NCBI RefSeq assembly: GCF_008033115.1 | Contig: NZ_CP041203.1 | Coordinates: forward strand, 1,302,001-1,366,000 | Direction: 5' to 3' | From: Cellulomonas sp. Y8 | Lineage (GTDB): Bacteria > Actinomycetota > Actinomycetes > Actinomycetales > Cellulomonadaceae | Length of the DNA: 64,000 bases | Shown: positions 27,677-36,631 of the stretch, piece by piece | How the letters are laid out: every line of letters starts with the position of its first letter | Position numbering within the stretch: position 1 is the stretch's first letter | Position numbers and translations under genes: made by a program | Notes under the pieces: model-generated | Told to the model about the DNA's origin: nothing | The model's input: the letters and a program-made list of their open reading frames with translations, nothing else | Databases searched by the model: none

Positions 27677-28486
27677 TCAGGCCGGGGGCAGCGCCAGGCC
27701 CGGCGGGAGCAGCGGCGGCACGACCGCGCGGACGCGCGCGTGCACCTCGGCCCGGCGATCGGCGGTCATCCGGTCCGCCGGGGCCGTGACGCTCAGGGCC
27801 GCGACCGGCCGGGACCCGCGCAGCAGCGGCACGCCCAGGCAGGCGATGCCGGGCTCGTTCTCCTCGACCTCGACGGCGTAGCCGCGGCGACGGGCGGCCG
27901 CCAGCTCCTCGGCGACGTGTGCGACGTCGACCCGGCCCGCGGGCTGCACGGCCCCGACGTACCCGTCGAGCGCCGCCGCCGGGGTGTCGCCGAACGCCAG
28001 CATCGCCCGGCCGAGCGCGGTCGTCGCCGCCCAGTTCCGCCGGCCGACGGCGGACCACACCCGCACGGGCCGCTCGGGCTCGACCTTGTCGAGGTAGACC
28101 ACCTGGGCCCCGCTCAGGACGCCCAGGTGCACGAGCTCGTCCGTGGCGGCGCAGAGCGCGACCAGGGCCCCGTGCAGCCGGGCGGGCAGGTCGTCCTCCG
28201 CGAAGTACCGGTCGGCGAGCCCGAGCGCCGCCGGCCCGAGGCCGTACCGCCCGCTCGCCGGGTCCTGCGCGACGTAGTCGCGGTGCCGGAGCGCGGCGAG
28301 CGAGCGGTGCACGGTCGTCTTGTGCACGCCCAGGGCCGCGGACAGGTCCGCGAGGCTCGCACCGGCCGGGCCCGCGGCGGCGACGGCCTCGAGCGTCCGG
28401 AGGGCGCGGTCGACGCTCTCGACCGGCGACGCGGCGGCTGCCGCGGTGCCCTGCGCGCCCGCGCCGCTCGTCGTCTCCTCCGCCAC
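27677..28486 (-). CDS. IclR-family regulator (KdgR-like)
   Basis: About 269 aa. N-terminal winged helix: VDRALRTLEAVAAAGPAGASL and VHKTTVHRSLAAL. The C-terminal effector domain contains RYGLGPAALGLA, VYLDKVEPERPVRV and GRAMLAF, all typical of IclR proteins that sense small organic acids. A TAGGGT box ends 7 nt before GTG 28486, which favours that start over the GTG three codons upstream (28495). Adjacent eda-kdgK suggests KDG or a related sugar acid as effector; this is inference from context. Confidence 0.9.
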   Translation of the reverse strand: MAEETTSGAGAQGTAAAAASPVESVDRALRTLEAVAAAGPAGASLADLSAALGVHKTTVHRSLAALRHRDYVAQDPASGRYGLGPAALGLADRYFAEDDLPARLHGALVALCAATDELVHLGVLSGAQVVYLDKVEPERPVRVWSAVGRRNWAATTALGRAMLAFGDTPAAALDGYVGAVQPAGRVDVAHVAEELAAARRRGYAVEVEENEPGIACLGVPLLRGSRPVAALSVTAPADRMTADRRAEVHARVRAVVPPLLPPGLALPPA

Positions 28487-28500
28487 GGCGCCCACCCTAC

Positions 28501-28528
28501 GGGCGGCGCGGGCGGACCCGCGCCGCCC
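28501..28528. terminator. Hairpin after mgtE
   Basis: Perfect 12-bp stem (28501-28512 with 28517-28528), loop CGGA, 19 nt beyond the mgtE stop and immediately before the IclR promoter. Confidence 0.7.
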
Positions 28529-28546
28529 GGCCGGGCCCGGGCCGGG

Positions 28547-29953
28547 TCACCCCCCGAGCGCCGTGATGAACCACCGCGCCACCGTGAAGTAGATGACCAG
28601 CCCGGTGCCGTCGACCAGCGTCGTGATCAGCGGCCCCGAGCCGACGGCCGGGTCCAGCCCGACCTTGCGCAGCAGCAGGGGCAGCAGCGACGCGATCATC
28701 GAGGCCCACAGGATGATCGCCCCGGCGGCGACGGCGACGGTCAGCGCGACCTCACCGCCGACCCCGAGGGTCCAGGCCCGCACCCAGCCGACCACCGCGA
28801 TCGTGGCGGCCGCCAGGAACCCGGCGGTCACCTCCTTGCGGACCACCCGGCCCGCGTCCCGCAGCCGCACGCTGCCCGTGGCCATCGCCCGGATGACGGT
28901 GGCGGTGATCTGGGTGCCCGCGTTGCCGCCGGCGCCGATCAGCAGCGGCACGAACAGCGTCAGCGCGATGACGGTCTCGAGCTCGTCCTCGTAGTGCTGC
29001 AGGACGCTGCTGGTGATCGTCGCGGTCACGAACAGCACCAGCAGCCAGACGATCCGCTTGCGCCAGAGCAGCAGCGGCGACGCCCGCAGGTACGGCACGT
29101 CCATCGGCGCGGCACCGCCCTGGCGCACGGCGTCCTCGGTCGCCTCCTCCTCGACGATGTCCGCGACGTCGTCACCGGTGAGCACGCCGAGCAGCTGCCC
29201 GTCGGCGACCACCGGGAGCACCGCGAGGTGGTGGTCCTGGAGCAGCCGCGCGGCGCGCTCCTGGTCGGCGGTCGGCTCGACGGTCACGACGTCCTCGCGC
29301 ATGAGGTCGGCGATCAGCAGCTCCGGCGCGGCCAGCACCAGGTCCCGGAACGACACCACGCCGAGCAGCGCGGGGCCGGCCACGGCCGCGGGGTCGCTGG
29401 TCACCCAGACCTCGGCGCTGTCGGCGGTGGCCTCGGGCTGGGCGCGCAGCGCGTCGACGGCCTCGCGGACCGTCATCGTCGGGCGGACCGTCGCGACCTC
29501 GGGGTTCATCCGGGCGGCGGCCGAGTCGTCGGGCCAGGCCAGCAGCCCGCGCACGACGGCGGACCGCACGACGCGCATCGCGCCGAGCACCGCGGCGCGC
29601 TCGCCGTCGGGCAGGGCGCGGAGCAGCTCGGCGGCCTCGTCGGGGTCGAGGCTGTCGACCAGCCCGGCGGCCACCTGGGCCGGGACCACGTGCAGCACCT
29701 CGGCCGCGGCGTGCGGGTCGAGGGTGCCGAGCAGGTCGTCGGCGGTCGCGGGGTCGAGCAGGCCGACGAGCGCGCGGACCTGCGCGTCGGACAGGTCGGC
29801 GAGCTGGTCGGCGCGGTGCCGGGGGTCGGGGGTCTGCTCCAGCCAGACCTCGACGGCGCGGCGGGTGCCGACGGCGACGACGTCGTGCAGGTCGAGCGGC
29901 GTCTGCTCGCGGCCGTCGGGGCGGCGGGCGAGGACGGGGGCGTGGCGGGTCAT
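28547..29953 (-). CDS. mgtE: Magnesium transporter MgtE
   Basis: 468 aa. Order: MgtE N domain (superhelix, about 10-125, with LLDPATADDLLGTLDPHAAAEVL), two CBS domains (about 130-255), connecting helix, and five transmembrane segments (about 290-465). The pore region LLIGAGGNAGTQ and the Mg-binding GAIILWAS segment are present. The N and CBS domains sense cytosolic Mg2+ and gate the channel. ATG 29953 has GAAGGAG upstream. The message has an unusually long leader of about 0.55 kb with its own small reading frame. Confidence 0.95.
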   Translation of the reverse strand: MTRHAPVLARRPDGREQTPLDLHDVVAVGTRRAVEVWLEQTPDPRHRADQLADLSDAQVRALVGLLDPATADDLLGTLDPHAAAEVLHVVPAQVAAGLVDSLDPDEAAELLRALPDGERAAVLGAMRVVRSAVVRGLLAWPDDSAAARMNPEVATVRPTMTVREAVDALRAQPEATADSAEVWVTSDPAAVAGPALLGVVSFRDLVLAAPELLIADLMREDVVTVEPTADQERAARLLQDHHLAVLPVVADGQLLGVLTGDDVADIVEEEATEDAVRQGGAAPMDVPYLRASPLLLWRKRIVWLLVLFVTATITSSVLQHYEDELETVIALTLFVPLLIGAGGNAGTQITATVIRAMATGSVRLRDAGRVVRKEVTAGFLAAATIAVVGWVRAWTLGVGGEVALTVAVAAGAIILWASMIASLLPLLLRKVGLDPAVGSGPLITTLVDGTGLVIYFTVARWFITALGG

Positions 29954-30371
29954 GGCGCGCTCCTTCGTGGGGCGGCCGCGGCGGGGCGTCCCGGTGGCAC
30001 CCGGGCGCGGCCGCGCACGCCCGGCCGGGACGCACGCCGGGCGGCGCACGGACCGGGCGGGACCGGGCGGTCGCGAGGCCGGGGTGCGGCACCGTCGGCG
30101 GCGCGGGTCGCCTCGGGGCGAGGCGGCGCGCGCCGGGGGCGGCACGGCACGGTCGGTCGCGACCACGGCGGGCGCGGTCGGCGGGTGCCTGCCGACGTGG
30201 GGCCGGTCCGGCGCGGGGAGCGGCCGGGCGGTCGGACGTCGGGCGGGCGGGACGTCACGGCGCGGGGCGGTGACGGGTTCGGTGCGCCGCGGTCGGCGGC
30301 GCGGGGGGCGCCGCGGTGGGCGGCGCCGGTGCTCCGCCGACGCCGGGCCGGGCCTCCGAACGCGGACCCCT
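29954..30371 (-). other. Long C-rich untranslated leader of mgtE
   Basis: 418 nt between the leader reading frame and mgtE. No credible gene on either strand. On the mgtE-sense strand C clearly outnumbers G (for example around 30240-30300), a composition associated with Rho-utilisation sites. One more hairpin (8-bp stem, 30307-30314 with 30320-30327) is present. No match to the known M-box Mg2+ riboswitch was seen. Confidence 0.55.
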
Positions 30372-30391
30372 GCCGACCCCCGGGGGGCGGC
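30372..30391 (-). terminator. Hairpin abutting the stop of the mgtE leader peptide
   Basis: GCCG-C-CCCCC/GGGGG-T-CGGC self-pairs and starts at the base after the leader-frame stop codon. A ribosome at that stop would block it. Candidate attenuator. Confidence 0.45.
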
Positions 30392-30454
30392 TCAGGCCTG
30401 CGTGCGCAGCACGACGGGCGTCGACGGATGCCGACTACTCGCGGTGTCGTCCAT
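30392..30454 (-). CDS. Candidate 20-residue leader peptide of mgtE
   Basis: ATG at 30454 is preceded by GAGGAGG at ideal distance. The peptide is MDDTASSRHPSTPVVLRTQA. It lies about 45 nt downstream of a good promoter (TTGGCA-N17-TAGGGT) and about 440 nt upstream of mgtE on the same strand. Magnesium transporter leaders in enterobacteria use short Pro- or acid-containing reading frames (mgtL type) with Rho-dependent termination; the two N-terminal Asp and the two Pro fit that idea. No homologue is claimed. It could also be a chance frame. Confidence 0.45.
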   Translation of the reverse strand: MDDTASSRHPSTPVVLRTQA

Positions 30455-30505
30455 CGCGTCCACCTCCTCGCCGTCGTGCGGGTCGGGCCGGTCGGCCCCG
30501 CAGGC

Positions 30506-30534
30506 ACCCTAGACCCGGTCCGGTGCGGTGCCAA
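30506..30534 (-). promoter_or_regulatory. mgtE promoter
   Basis: Minus strand: -35 TTGGCA (30529-30534), 17-bp spacer, -10 TAGGGT (30506-30511). Predicted start near 30499, giving a leader of about 545 nt. Confidence 0.6.
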
Positions 30535-30642
30535 CCCCGTGTGACCGAGGTCGCCCGGTGGGCCGCGAGGACGGCCGGGAGGTGGTCCCGGCGTGCTCCC
30601 CGGGGCTGTGGACGACGGGCGGGGAGGGTCGGTGCCCGCCGC

Positions 30643-30648
30643 TAGGGT
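30643..30648 (+). promoter_or_regulatory. -10 box of leaderless recQ
   Basis: TAGGGT followed by 7 nt and the recQ GTG. Same arrangement as disA, radA and argA. Confidence 0.5.
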
Positions 30649-30655
30649 GGACGGC

Positions 30656-32835
30656 GTGACGCAGGCATGGGACGACGAGTGGCCGCTGCCGGACGAGCCG
30701 CCGTACGACCCGGCCGAGGAGCCGCCGTACGACCCCGGGCACGCCGCGCGCGGGTCCGCGCCCGCCGGGGGACCGGCCCGCTCCGGAGGCACCGCTCCGC
30801 GCCCCGACGACCGCTCGGCCGCCGCGCACGGCGACCCCGCCGCGGCCCGCCCGGTCGCGCACCCCGCGCACGACGCGACCACCGGCCGCGCGCCGCTCGA
30901 GGTGCTGCAGGAGGTCTGGGGCTACGACGCGTTCCGCGGCGAGCAGGCGGACATCATCGACACCGTGGTCGGCGGCGGCGACGCCCTCGTGCTCATGCCG
31001 ACCGGCGGCGGCAAGTCGCTCTGCTACCAGGTGCCGGCCCTCGTCCGGGCCGGGACCGGCGTGGTGGTGTCCCCGCTGATCGCGCTCATGCAGGACCAGG
31101 TCGACGCCCTGTCCGCGCTCGGCGTGCGGGCCGGCTTCCTCAACTCGACGCAGGACCTGGGCCAGCGCCGGGACGTGGAGCGCGCGCTGCTGGAGGGCGA
31201 GCTCGACCTGCTCTACCTGGCGCCCGAGCGGCTCCGGGTGCCCGAGACCATGGCGCTGCTCGACCGGGCGGCGATCAGCCTGTTCGCGATCGACGAGGCG
31301 CACTGCGTGTCCCAGTGGGGCCACGACTTCCGCCCGGACTACCTGGGCCTGTCGGTGCTGCACGAGCGCTGGCCCGGCGTCCCCCGGATCGCCCTGACCG
31401 CGACCGCCACGGCCGCCACCCGCACCGAGATCGCCGAGCGGCTCGAGCTGACCGACGCCCGGCAGTTCGTCGCGTCGTTCGACCGCCCGAACATCCAGTA
31501 CCGCATCGCGCCCAAGGCGAGCCCGCGCCAGCAGCTGCTCGACCTCATCCGGTCCGAGCACGCCGGCGACTCCGGGATCGTCTACTGCCTGTCGCGGAAC
31601 TCCGTCGAGCAGACCGCCGAGTTCCTGTCGTCCCAGGGCGTGCCCGCGCTGCCGTACCACGCGGGCCTCGACCGCCAGGTCCGCGCCCGGAACCAGTCCC
31701 GGTTCCTGCGCGAGGACGGCCTCGTCATGGTCGCGACCATCGCGTTCGGCATGGGCATCGACAAGCCGGACGTGCGGTTCGTCGCACACCTCGACCTGCC
31801 GAAGTCCGTCGAGGGCTACTACCAGGAGACGGGCCGCGCCGGCCGCGACGGCCTGCCGTCGACCGCGTGGCTCGCCTACGGCCTGCAGGACGTCGTGCAG
31901 CAGCGGCGGATGATCGACACCTCCGAGGGCGACGCCCAGCACCGCCGGCGGCTGTCCGCGCACCTGGACGCGATGCTCGCGCTGTGCGAGACGGTCACCT
32001 GCCGCCGGGTGCAGCTGCTCGCGTACTTCGGCCAGGACGCGGAGCCGTGCGGCAACTGCGACACCTGCCTGTCGCCCCCGACCACCTGGGACGGCACCGT
32101 CCCCGCGCAGAAGCTGCTGTCGACCGTCGTGCGGCTGGAGCGCGAGCGGAACCAGCACTACGGCGCCGGGCACCTCGTCGACATCCTGCTCGGCAAGCGC
32201 ACCTCGCGGATCGAGCAGCTCGGCCACACCGAGCTGTCGACCTTCGGCCTCGGCGCCGACCTGTCCGACGCGCAGTGGCGCGGCGTCGTGCGGCAGCTCC
32301 TCGCGCAGGGCCTGCTCGCGGTCGACGCGGACGGCTACGGGACGCTCCGGCTGACCCCGGCGAGCGCCGAGGTGCTGCGCGGCGACCGCCCGGTGCCGCT
32401 CCGGGAGGAGACGCGCACGACGCGGTCGCGGTCCCGGTCGGGCTCCGGCGCGGGGTCGGGCGCGGGCGCGCGGCCGCGGCGGCGCAGGCGGCCGCCGAGC
32501 TCGGCGACGACGCGGCGGCGGTGTTCCAGCGGCTGCGCACCTGGCGGCGGGCCACGGCGGCGAAGGAGCAGGGCGTGCCCGCGTACGTCGTGTTCCACGA
32601 CGCGACCCTGCGCGAGATCGCGACCGCCCGGCCCGCGGACCTGGACGCGCTGTCCCGGATCGGCGGCGTCGGCGCGGCCAAGCTCGAGAGGTACGGACCC
32701 GGCGTCATCGCGACGCTGGAGGGCCGTGAGCCCCCGACGGCGGAGGAGGTCGCGCGCGACGCGGCGTCCGTCGGGCTGTTCGCGGACGACGACGACCGGG
32801 CCACGGGCGGGCCGGGCGGAGGCGCCGACGCCTGA
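30656..32835 (+). pseudogene. recQ: ATP-dependent DNA helicase RecQ, frameshifted before the HRDC domain
   Basis: About 726 aa if repaired. The helicase core is intact: [26 protein letters not shown] (Walker A), [19 protein letters not shown] (DEAH box), the RecQ-Ct zinc region CGNCDTC. After [10 protein letters not shown] the frame enters a Ser/Arg/Gly-rich linker and, near 32470-32480, one base appears missing; the HRDC domain ([25 protein letters not shown]) then continues in another frame to 32835. An acidic/Pro-rich N-terminal extension of about 80 residues precedes the core. RecQ unwinds 3'-5' in recombination repair. Confidence 0.88.
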
Positions 32836-33791
32836 TGCTGGCCGTCCTCTCGGCGCTGGGCACGATCGCGGTCGTCGTCGCAGCGGGCTGGTTCGTCGGC
32901 CGCACCGGAGTGCTCGGCGAGAACGCCCAGCGGGTCCTCGCCGCCACCGCGTTCACGGTCGCCACGCCCGCGCTGCTGATCGAGACGATCGGCCGGGCGG
33001 ACCTCGGGCTGCTCCTGTCGCGGTCGGCGCTGGTCACGTTCGCGACGACGACGGTCGTGGCGCTGGTCGCGGCGGCGGTGCTCGGGCTGGTCCGGCGGCG
33101 GTCGTCCGGGGACGTGGTCGTCGGCGTGCTGGCCTCGTCCTACGTCAACGCCGGGAACATCGGCATCCCGCTGACCGCGTACCTGCTCGGCAGCGTGGTG
33201 TCCGTGGTGCCGCCGACGCTCTACCAGCAGCTCGTGCTCGGGCCCATCGCGATGGTGGTGCTCGACGCCCGGCGCCGGGCCCGCGACGGGGTGGTCGCCG
33301 GGACCGCGCCCGCCGGGGCGCTGGGGACGCTGCGCTCCGTGCTCCGGCGCACGCTGCGGAACCCGGTGATCATCGGCACGCTCACCGGCATCGCGCTGGC
33401 CGCGCTGCCGTTCTCGCTGCCGGCCGTGGTGTTCCAGCCGCTCGAGCTGCTGGGCGCGGCGGCCCCGCCGCTCGCGCTGCTGACGTTCGGGATGTCGCTC
33501 GCGGTCCCGCGGGTCGGCGGCGAGCAGGCGCCCCGGGGCGACGTCGCGCTGGTCGCCGTGCTGCGGGCCGTCGTGCACCCGGCGCTCGCGATCGGGCTGG
33601 GGACGCTGCTGGGCCTGCGCGGCGACGCGCTGCTGGCGGTGGCGGTGGTGTCGGCGCTCCCGACGGCGCAGAACGTGCTGGTGTACGCGATCCAGTACCG
33701 GCAGGGCACCTCGCTCGCCCGGGACGCGGGCCTGGTGACGACGGTCCTGGCGGTGCCGTCGCTCCTGGTGATCGCGGCGGTCCTGGGCTGA
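32835..33791 (+). CDS. AEC-family (auxin efflux carrier-like) transporter
   Basis: 318 aa, about ten transmembrane segments in two five-helix halves joined by a short cytoplasmic loop near residues 150-175. [19 protein letters not shown] is the conserved AEC segment in the first half and [15 protein letters not shown] its partner in the second. Bacterial members export or import small carboxylates such as malonate or malate; the substrate here is unknown. The ATG overlaps the recQ stop (TGATG), so the genes are coupled. Confidence 0.88.
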   Translation: MLAVLSALGTIAVVVAAGWFVGRTGVLGENAQRVLAATAFTVATPALLIETIGRADLGLLLSRSALVTFATTTVVALVAAAVLGLVRRRSSGDVVVGVLASSYVNAGNIGIPLTAYLLGSVVSVVPPTLYQQLVLGPIAMVVLDARRRARDGVVAGTAPAGALGTLRSVLRRTLRNPVIIGTLTGIALAALPFSLPAVVFQPLELLGAAAPPLALLTFGMSLAVPRVGGEQAPRGDVALVAVLRAVVHPALAIGLGTLLGLRGDALLAVAVVSALPTAQNVLVYAIQYRQGTSLARDAGLVTTVLAVPSLLVIAAVLG

Positions 33792-33838
33792 CCGCGCGGC
33801 TGGTGCCCGCGACTCACTGAGGACCGGCGGGTCGTCGC

Positions 33839-33904
33839 GAGGTCGGTGGTTCCGCGCGAGATCGGTGGCTGCAACCACCGATCTCGGCCCGAACCACCGA
33901 CCTC
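33839..33904. repeat. Nested palindrome with 19-bp motif period between convergent genes
   Basis: TCGGTGG at 33843 and 33862, inverted CCACCGA at 33875 and 33894, each pair 19 bp apart. Stems of 14 and 12 bp are separated by a symmetric 4-nt internal loop; apical loop 6 nt. Confidence 0.75.
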
Positions 33905-33967
33905 GGCGCCAGCGCTGCTCCCAGATAGGACCGCGGGAGCGCGGGAGCGGTTCGGGCGGCGCGGGAC

Positions 33968-34026
33968 GGCCCGGGGCCGCCGCGTCGGCTCGGGCGGTCC
34001 CGCGGCCGACGCGGCGGCCCCGGGCC
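33968..34026. terminator. Perfect 22-bp hairpin before the hydrolase stop
   Basis: Arms 33968-33989 and 34005-34026 are fully complementary, loop 15 nt. It ends 9 bp from the hydrolase stop codon and serves both convergent transcripts. The 243-bp gap (33792-34034) holds this and the 19-bp-period element, nothing else. Confidence 0.75.
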
Positions 34027-34034
34027 AGCGCGGG

Positions 34035-34901
34035 TCAGCGAGCGGCGTCGGCGCGGGCGACCGCGGCGTCCAGGGCCGCCAGGTACCCGTCCGGGGCCTC
34101 GCGGCGGATGTTGTGCCCCGCGTCCGGGAACGCGACGTGGGTCAGCCGGTCGCCGAGCAGCTCCGCCGCCCGCGCCGCCTGACGGTCCGTGACGACCCCC
34201 AGCCCCGGACCCGCGGTCAGCAGCGTGACCGGCACCCGGACGTCCGCGAGCGCCTCGACCCAGTCCCGGCCGAGCCAGTCGTGCGGGACCTCGGCGAGCC
34301 GCGGGTCGACCCGCGCCTTCGCCTCGGCCCAGCCGAGGACCTCCTCCTCGGACCACCGCGGGTTGTCGAGCCGGCCGCGCGCGGCGATCTGCTCGACGGA
34401 GCGGCCCTGGACGGCGGCGATCGCCGGGGCGAGCCAGTCCGGGACGCCGCCCGCCGCACCGCCGTCGCGCGCCGCGTCCTGCGCTCCATCTGGCCCGGCG
34501 GCGTCGCCCGCGGCACCGGCGACCCCGACCACCGACCCGTCCGCTCCGGGCGCGTCCACGCCGTCGGCCTCCGCGGTCCGCCACGCCGGGTCCTCGAGCA
34601 CCAGGCCCGCCACGAGCTCGGGCGCAGCGAGCGCCAGCTCCTCCGCCGTCACCCCGCCCATCGAGTGCCCGACGACGAGCGCCGGCCCGAGGTCGAGCGC
34701 CCGCAGCGCCTCGGCGGCGTCGGCCGCGAGCGCGGCGACCGTGAACGGCTCGTCCGGCAGCGGCGTGCCGCCGTGGCCGCGGGCGTCCAGCGCGACGACC
34801 GCCCGGCCGTCGCCCGCGTACCGCGGCAGGACGGTCGGCCAGCACGTCGACGCGTCGGTGAGCCCGTGCAGCAGCACGACCGGCACCGGCCGTGCGCTCA
34901 C
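34035..34901 (-). CDS. Alpha/beta-hydrolase
   Basis: 288 aa. The oxyanion region VVLLHGLTDASTCW, the nucleophile elbow GHSMGG, and the catalytic His in DAGHNIRR are visible; the acid is probably Asp in the LLTAGPGL/GVVTD region. About residues 115-160 are Ala/Asp/Gly-rich low complexity in the cap area, unlike most relatives. Substrate unknown (esterase, lactonase or haloalkane-type cannot be separated). The GTG start overlaps the stop of the aldo/keto reductase gene by 4 bp (GTGA), so the two are one operon. Confidence 0.88.
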   Translation of the reverse strand: MSARPVPVVLLHGLTDASTCWPTVLPRYAGDGRAVVALDARGHGGTPLPDEPFTVAALAADAAEALRALDLGPALVVGHSMGGVTAEELALAAPELVAGLVLEDPAWRTAEADGVDAPGADGSVVGVAGAAGDAAGPDGAQDAARDGGAAGGVPDWLAPAIAAVQGRSVEQIAARGRLDNPRWSEEEVLGWAEAKARVDPRLAEVPHDWLGRDWVEALADVRVPVTLLTAGPGLGVVTDRQAARAAELLGDRLTHVAFPDAGHNIRREAPDGYLAALDAAVARADAAR

Positions 34902-35938
34902 CGGCGGGCGGTCCCGTCGACGGCGTGCGGCTCGATCGCCGCGATCTCCTCGGCCGTCAGCGGCTCGGCCCGGAGGGCGGCGACGTTGTCCTCGAGCTGG
35001 GCCACCGACGACGCCCCGATGAGCGCCGACGTGACCCTCTGGTCGCGCAGCACCCAGGACAGCGCGAGCTGCGCGAGCGACTGCCCCCGCGCCTCGGCGA
35101 TCGCGTTCAGCGCCCGCGCGCGCGCCAGGTAGGTGTCGCCGATCTGCTCGGGCGACAGGAACCGGCTGGTCGCGGCGCGCGAGTCCGCCGGCACGTCGCC
35201 CGACAGGTACCGGCCGGTGAGCAGCCCCTGCGCGAGCGGCGAGAACACGATCATCCCGATGCCGAGGTCGCCGACCGCGTCCAGCAGCGACTCCGTCTCC
35301 CCCTCGGCGACCTGCTCGACGTGCCGGTTGAACATCGAGTACGACGGCTGGTGGATGAGCAGCGGGGTGCCGAGGTCGCCGAGGATCCGCGCGGCCTCGC
35401 GGGTGGCCGACGGGGAGTAGTTCGAGATTCCCGCGTACAGCGCCTTGCCGCTGGTCACCGCCGTGTGCAGCGCGCCCATCGTCTCCTCGAGCGGGACGGA
35501 CGGGTCCGGCCGGTGCGAGTAGAAGACGTCGACGTAGTCCAGGCCGAGCCGGCGCAGCGACTGGTCGAGCGAGGACAGCAGGTACTTGCGGGAGCCGCCG
35601 TCGCCGTACGGGCCGGGCCACATGTCGTAGCCGGCCTTGGACGAGATGACGAGCTCGTCACGGTACGGGCCGAGGTCCTGCACCAGGTGCCGGCCGAAGT
35701 TCTCCTCCGCCGAGCCGTACGGCGGGCCGTAGTTGTTCGCGAGGTCGAAGTGCGTGATGCCGAGGTCGAACGCCCGGCGGAGGACCGCGCGCTGCGTCTC
35801 CAGCGGGTTGACGTCGCCGAAGTTGTGCCACAGGCCCAGCGACAGGGCGGGCAGGTCGAGCCCGCTGCGCCCGGTGCGGCGGTAGGGCATCGCGTCGTAC
35901 CGGTCGTCGGCGGCACGGTAGACAGGCATCGTCGGCAT
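34898..35938 (-). CDS. Aldo/keto reductase, L-glyceraldehyde-3-phosphate reductase type
   Basis: 346 aa. Catalytic Asp and Tyr in HFDLANNYGPPYGSAEENFG, Lys in ELVISSKAGYDMWPGPYG and His in VDVFYSHRPDPS match the YghZ/Gpr subgroup, which reduces L-glyceraldehyde 3-phosphate and methylglyoxal with NADPH. C-terminal coenzyme motif TSALIGASSVAQLEDN. ATG 35938 follows GAGAGG; an ATG three codons later is also possible. Operon with the alpha/beta-hydrolase. Confidence 0.92.
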   Translation of the reverse strand: MPTMPVYRAADDRYDAMPYRRTGRSGLDLPALSLGLWHNFGDVNPLETQRAVLRRAFDLGITHFDLANNYGPPYGSAEENFGRHLVQDLGPYRDELVISSKAGYDMWPGPYGDGGSRKYLLSSLDQSLRRLGLDYVDVFYSHRPDPSVPLEETMGALHTAVTSGKALYAGISNYSPSATREAARILGDLGTPLLIHQPSYSMFNRHVEQVAEGETESLLDAVGDLGIGMIVFSPLAQGLLTGRYLSGDVPADSRAATSRFLSPEQIGDTYLARARALNAIAEARGQSLAQLALSWVLRDQRVTSALIGASSVAQLEDNVAALRAEPLTAEEIAAIEPHAVDGTARR

Positions 35939-36064
35939 CGTCGTCCTCTCGGGGGAGCGGGGCGCTCGCCCCACCAGCCCCACGCTAGCCCCCGCCGCCG
36001 ACGTCCACGCAGGTCGGGGCGCCGGGCGTCGAACCCCCGCCCGGCCGGTGAGAGGATCACCGGC

Positions 36065-36529
36065 GTGCTGCACGTCGTGTTCTTCGAGCCCCGCATCCCC
36101 GGCAACACCGGCAACGCCATCCGGCTGGCCGCCGCCACCGGGGCGACGCTGCACCTGGTGGAGCCGCTCGGCTTCGTCATGGACGAGCCCCGGCTGAAGC
36201 GCGCCGGGCTGGACTACCACGACCTCGCGCACGTCGTCGTGCACCCCGACCTGGACGCCTGCACGGCCGCCCTCGCCGGGTCCCGCGTGTTCGCGTTCAC
36301 CACGCACACCGAGCGCCGGTACACCGACGTCGCGTACCGGGACGGGGACGTGCTGATGTTCGGCCCCGAGCCGACCGGCCTGCCGCCCGAGGCGCTGGAG
36401 CACCCGGCGGTCACCGACCTGCTGCGCATCCCGATGCAGCCCGGCCGCCGGTCCCTCAACCTCACGAACGCCGCATCCACGGCTGTCTACGAGGCCTGGC
36501 GGCAACTAGGCTTCCCGGGCGGGATCTGA
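36065..36529 (+). CDS. trmL: tRNA (cytidine/uridine-34 2'-O)-methyltransferase
   Basis: 154 aa, SPOUT/SpoU family, the minimal TrmL length. The knotted SAM-binding motifs are ARNDE-type IPGNTGNAIRLAAATGATLHLV, LMFGPEPTGLPPEAL and IPMQPGRRSLNLTNAASTAVYEAWRQ. It methylates the wobble ribose of tRNA-Leu isoacceptors. GTG 36065 is the start: the family motif begins four residues later and GAGGAT lies 7 nt upstream, fitting leaderless expression. Confidence 0.94.
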   Translation: MLHVVFFEPRIPGNTGNAIRLAAATGATLHLVEPLGFVMDEPRLKRAGLDYHDLAHVVVHPDLDACTAALAGSRVFAFTTHTERRYTDVAYRDGDVLMFGPEPTGLPPEALEHPAVTDLLRIPMQPGRRSLNLTNAASTAVYEAWRQLGFPGGI

Positions 36530-36631
36530 CGGGTCGCCCGATCCGGTCTCACCCACCGGACCCCGCCGTGCGAGGAGGCACAGGCTTCGGCATGCTCGCG
36601 CGTCGTCGTGCCGTCGTCCGAGGGAGTCCCC

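Noticed and set aside
29954..30534. Known M-box Mg2+ riboswitch before mgtE
   Set aside because: I could not find the conserved M-box helices or loop motifs in the leader by eye; a covariance search would settle it.
36522..36560. Terminator hairpin after trmL
   Set aside because: Only short asymmetric pairing (GGAT/ATCC with CGGG/CCCG); too weak to call.
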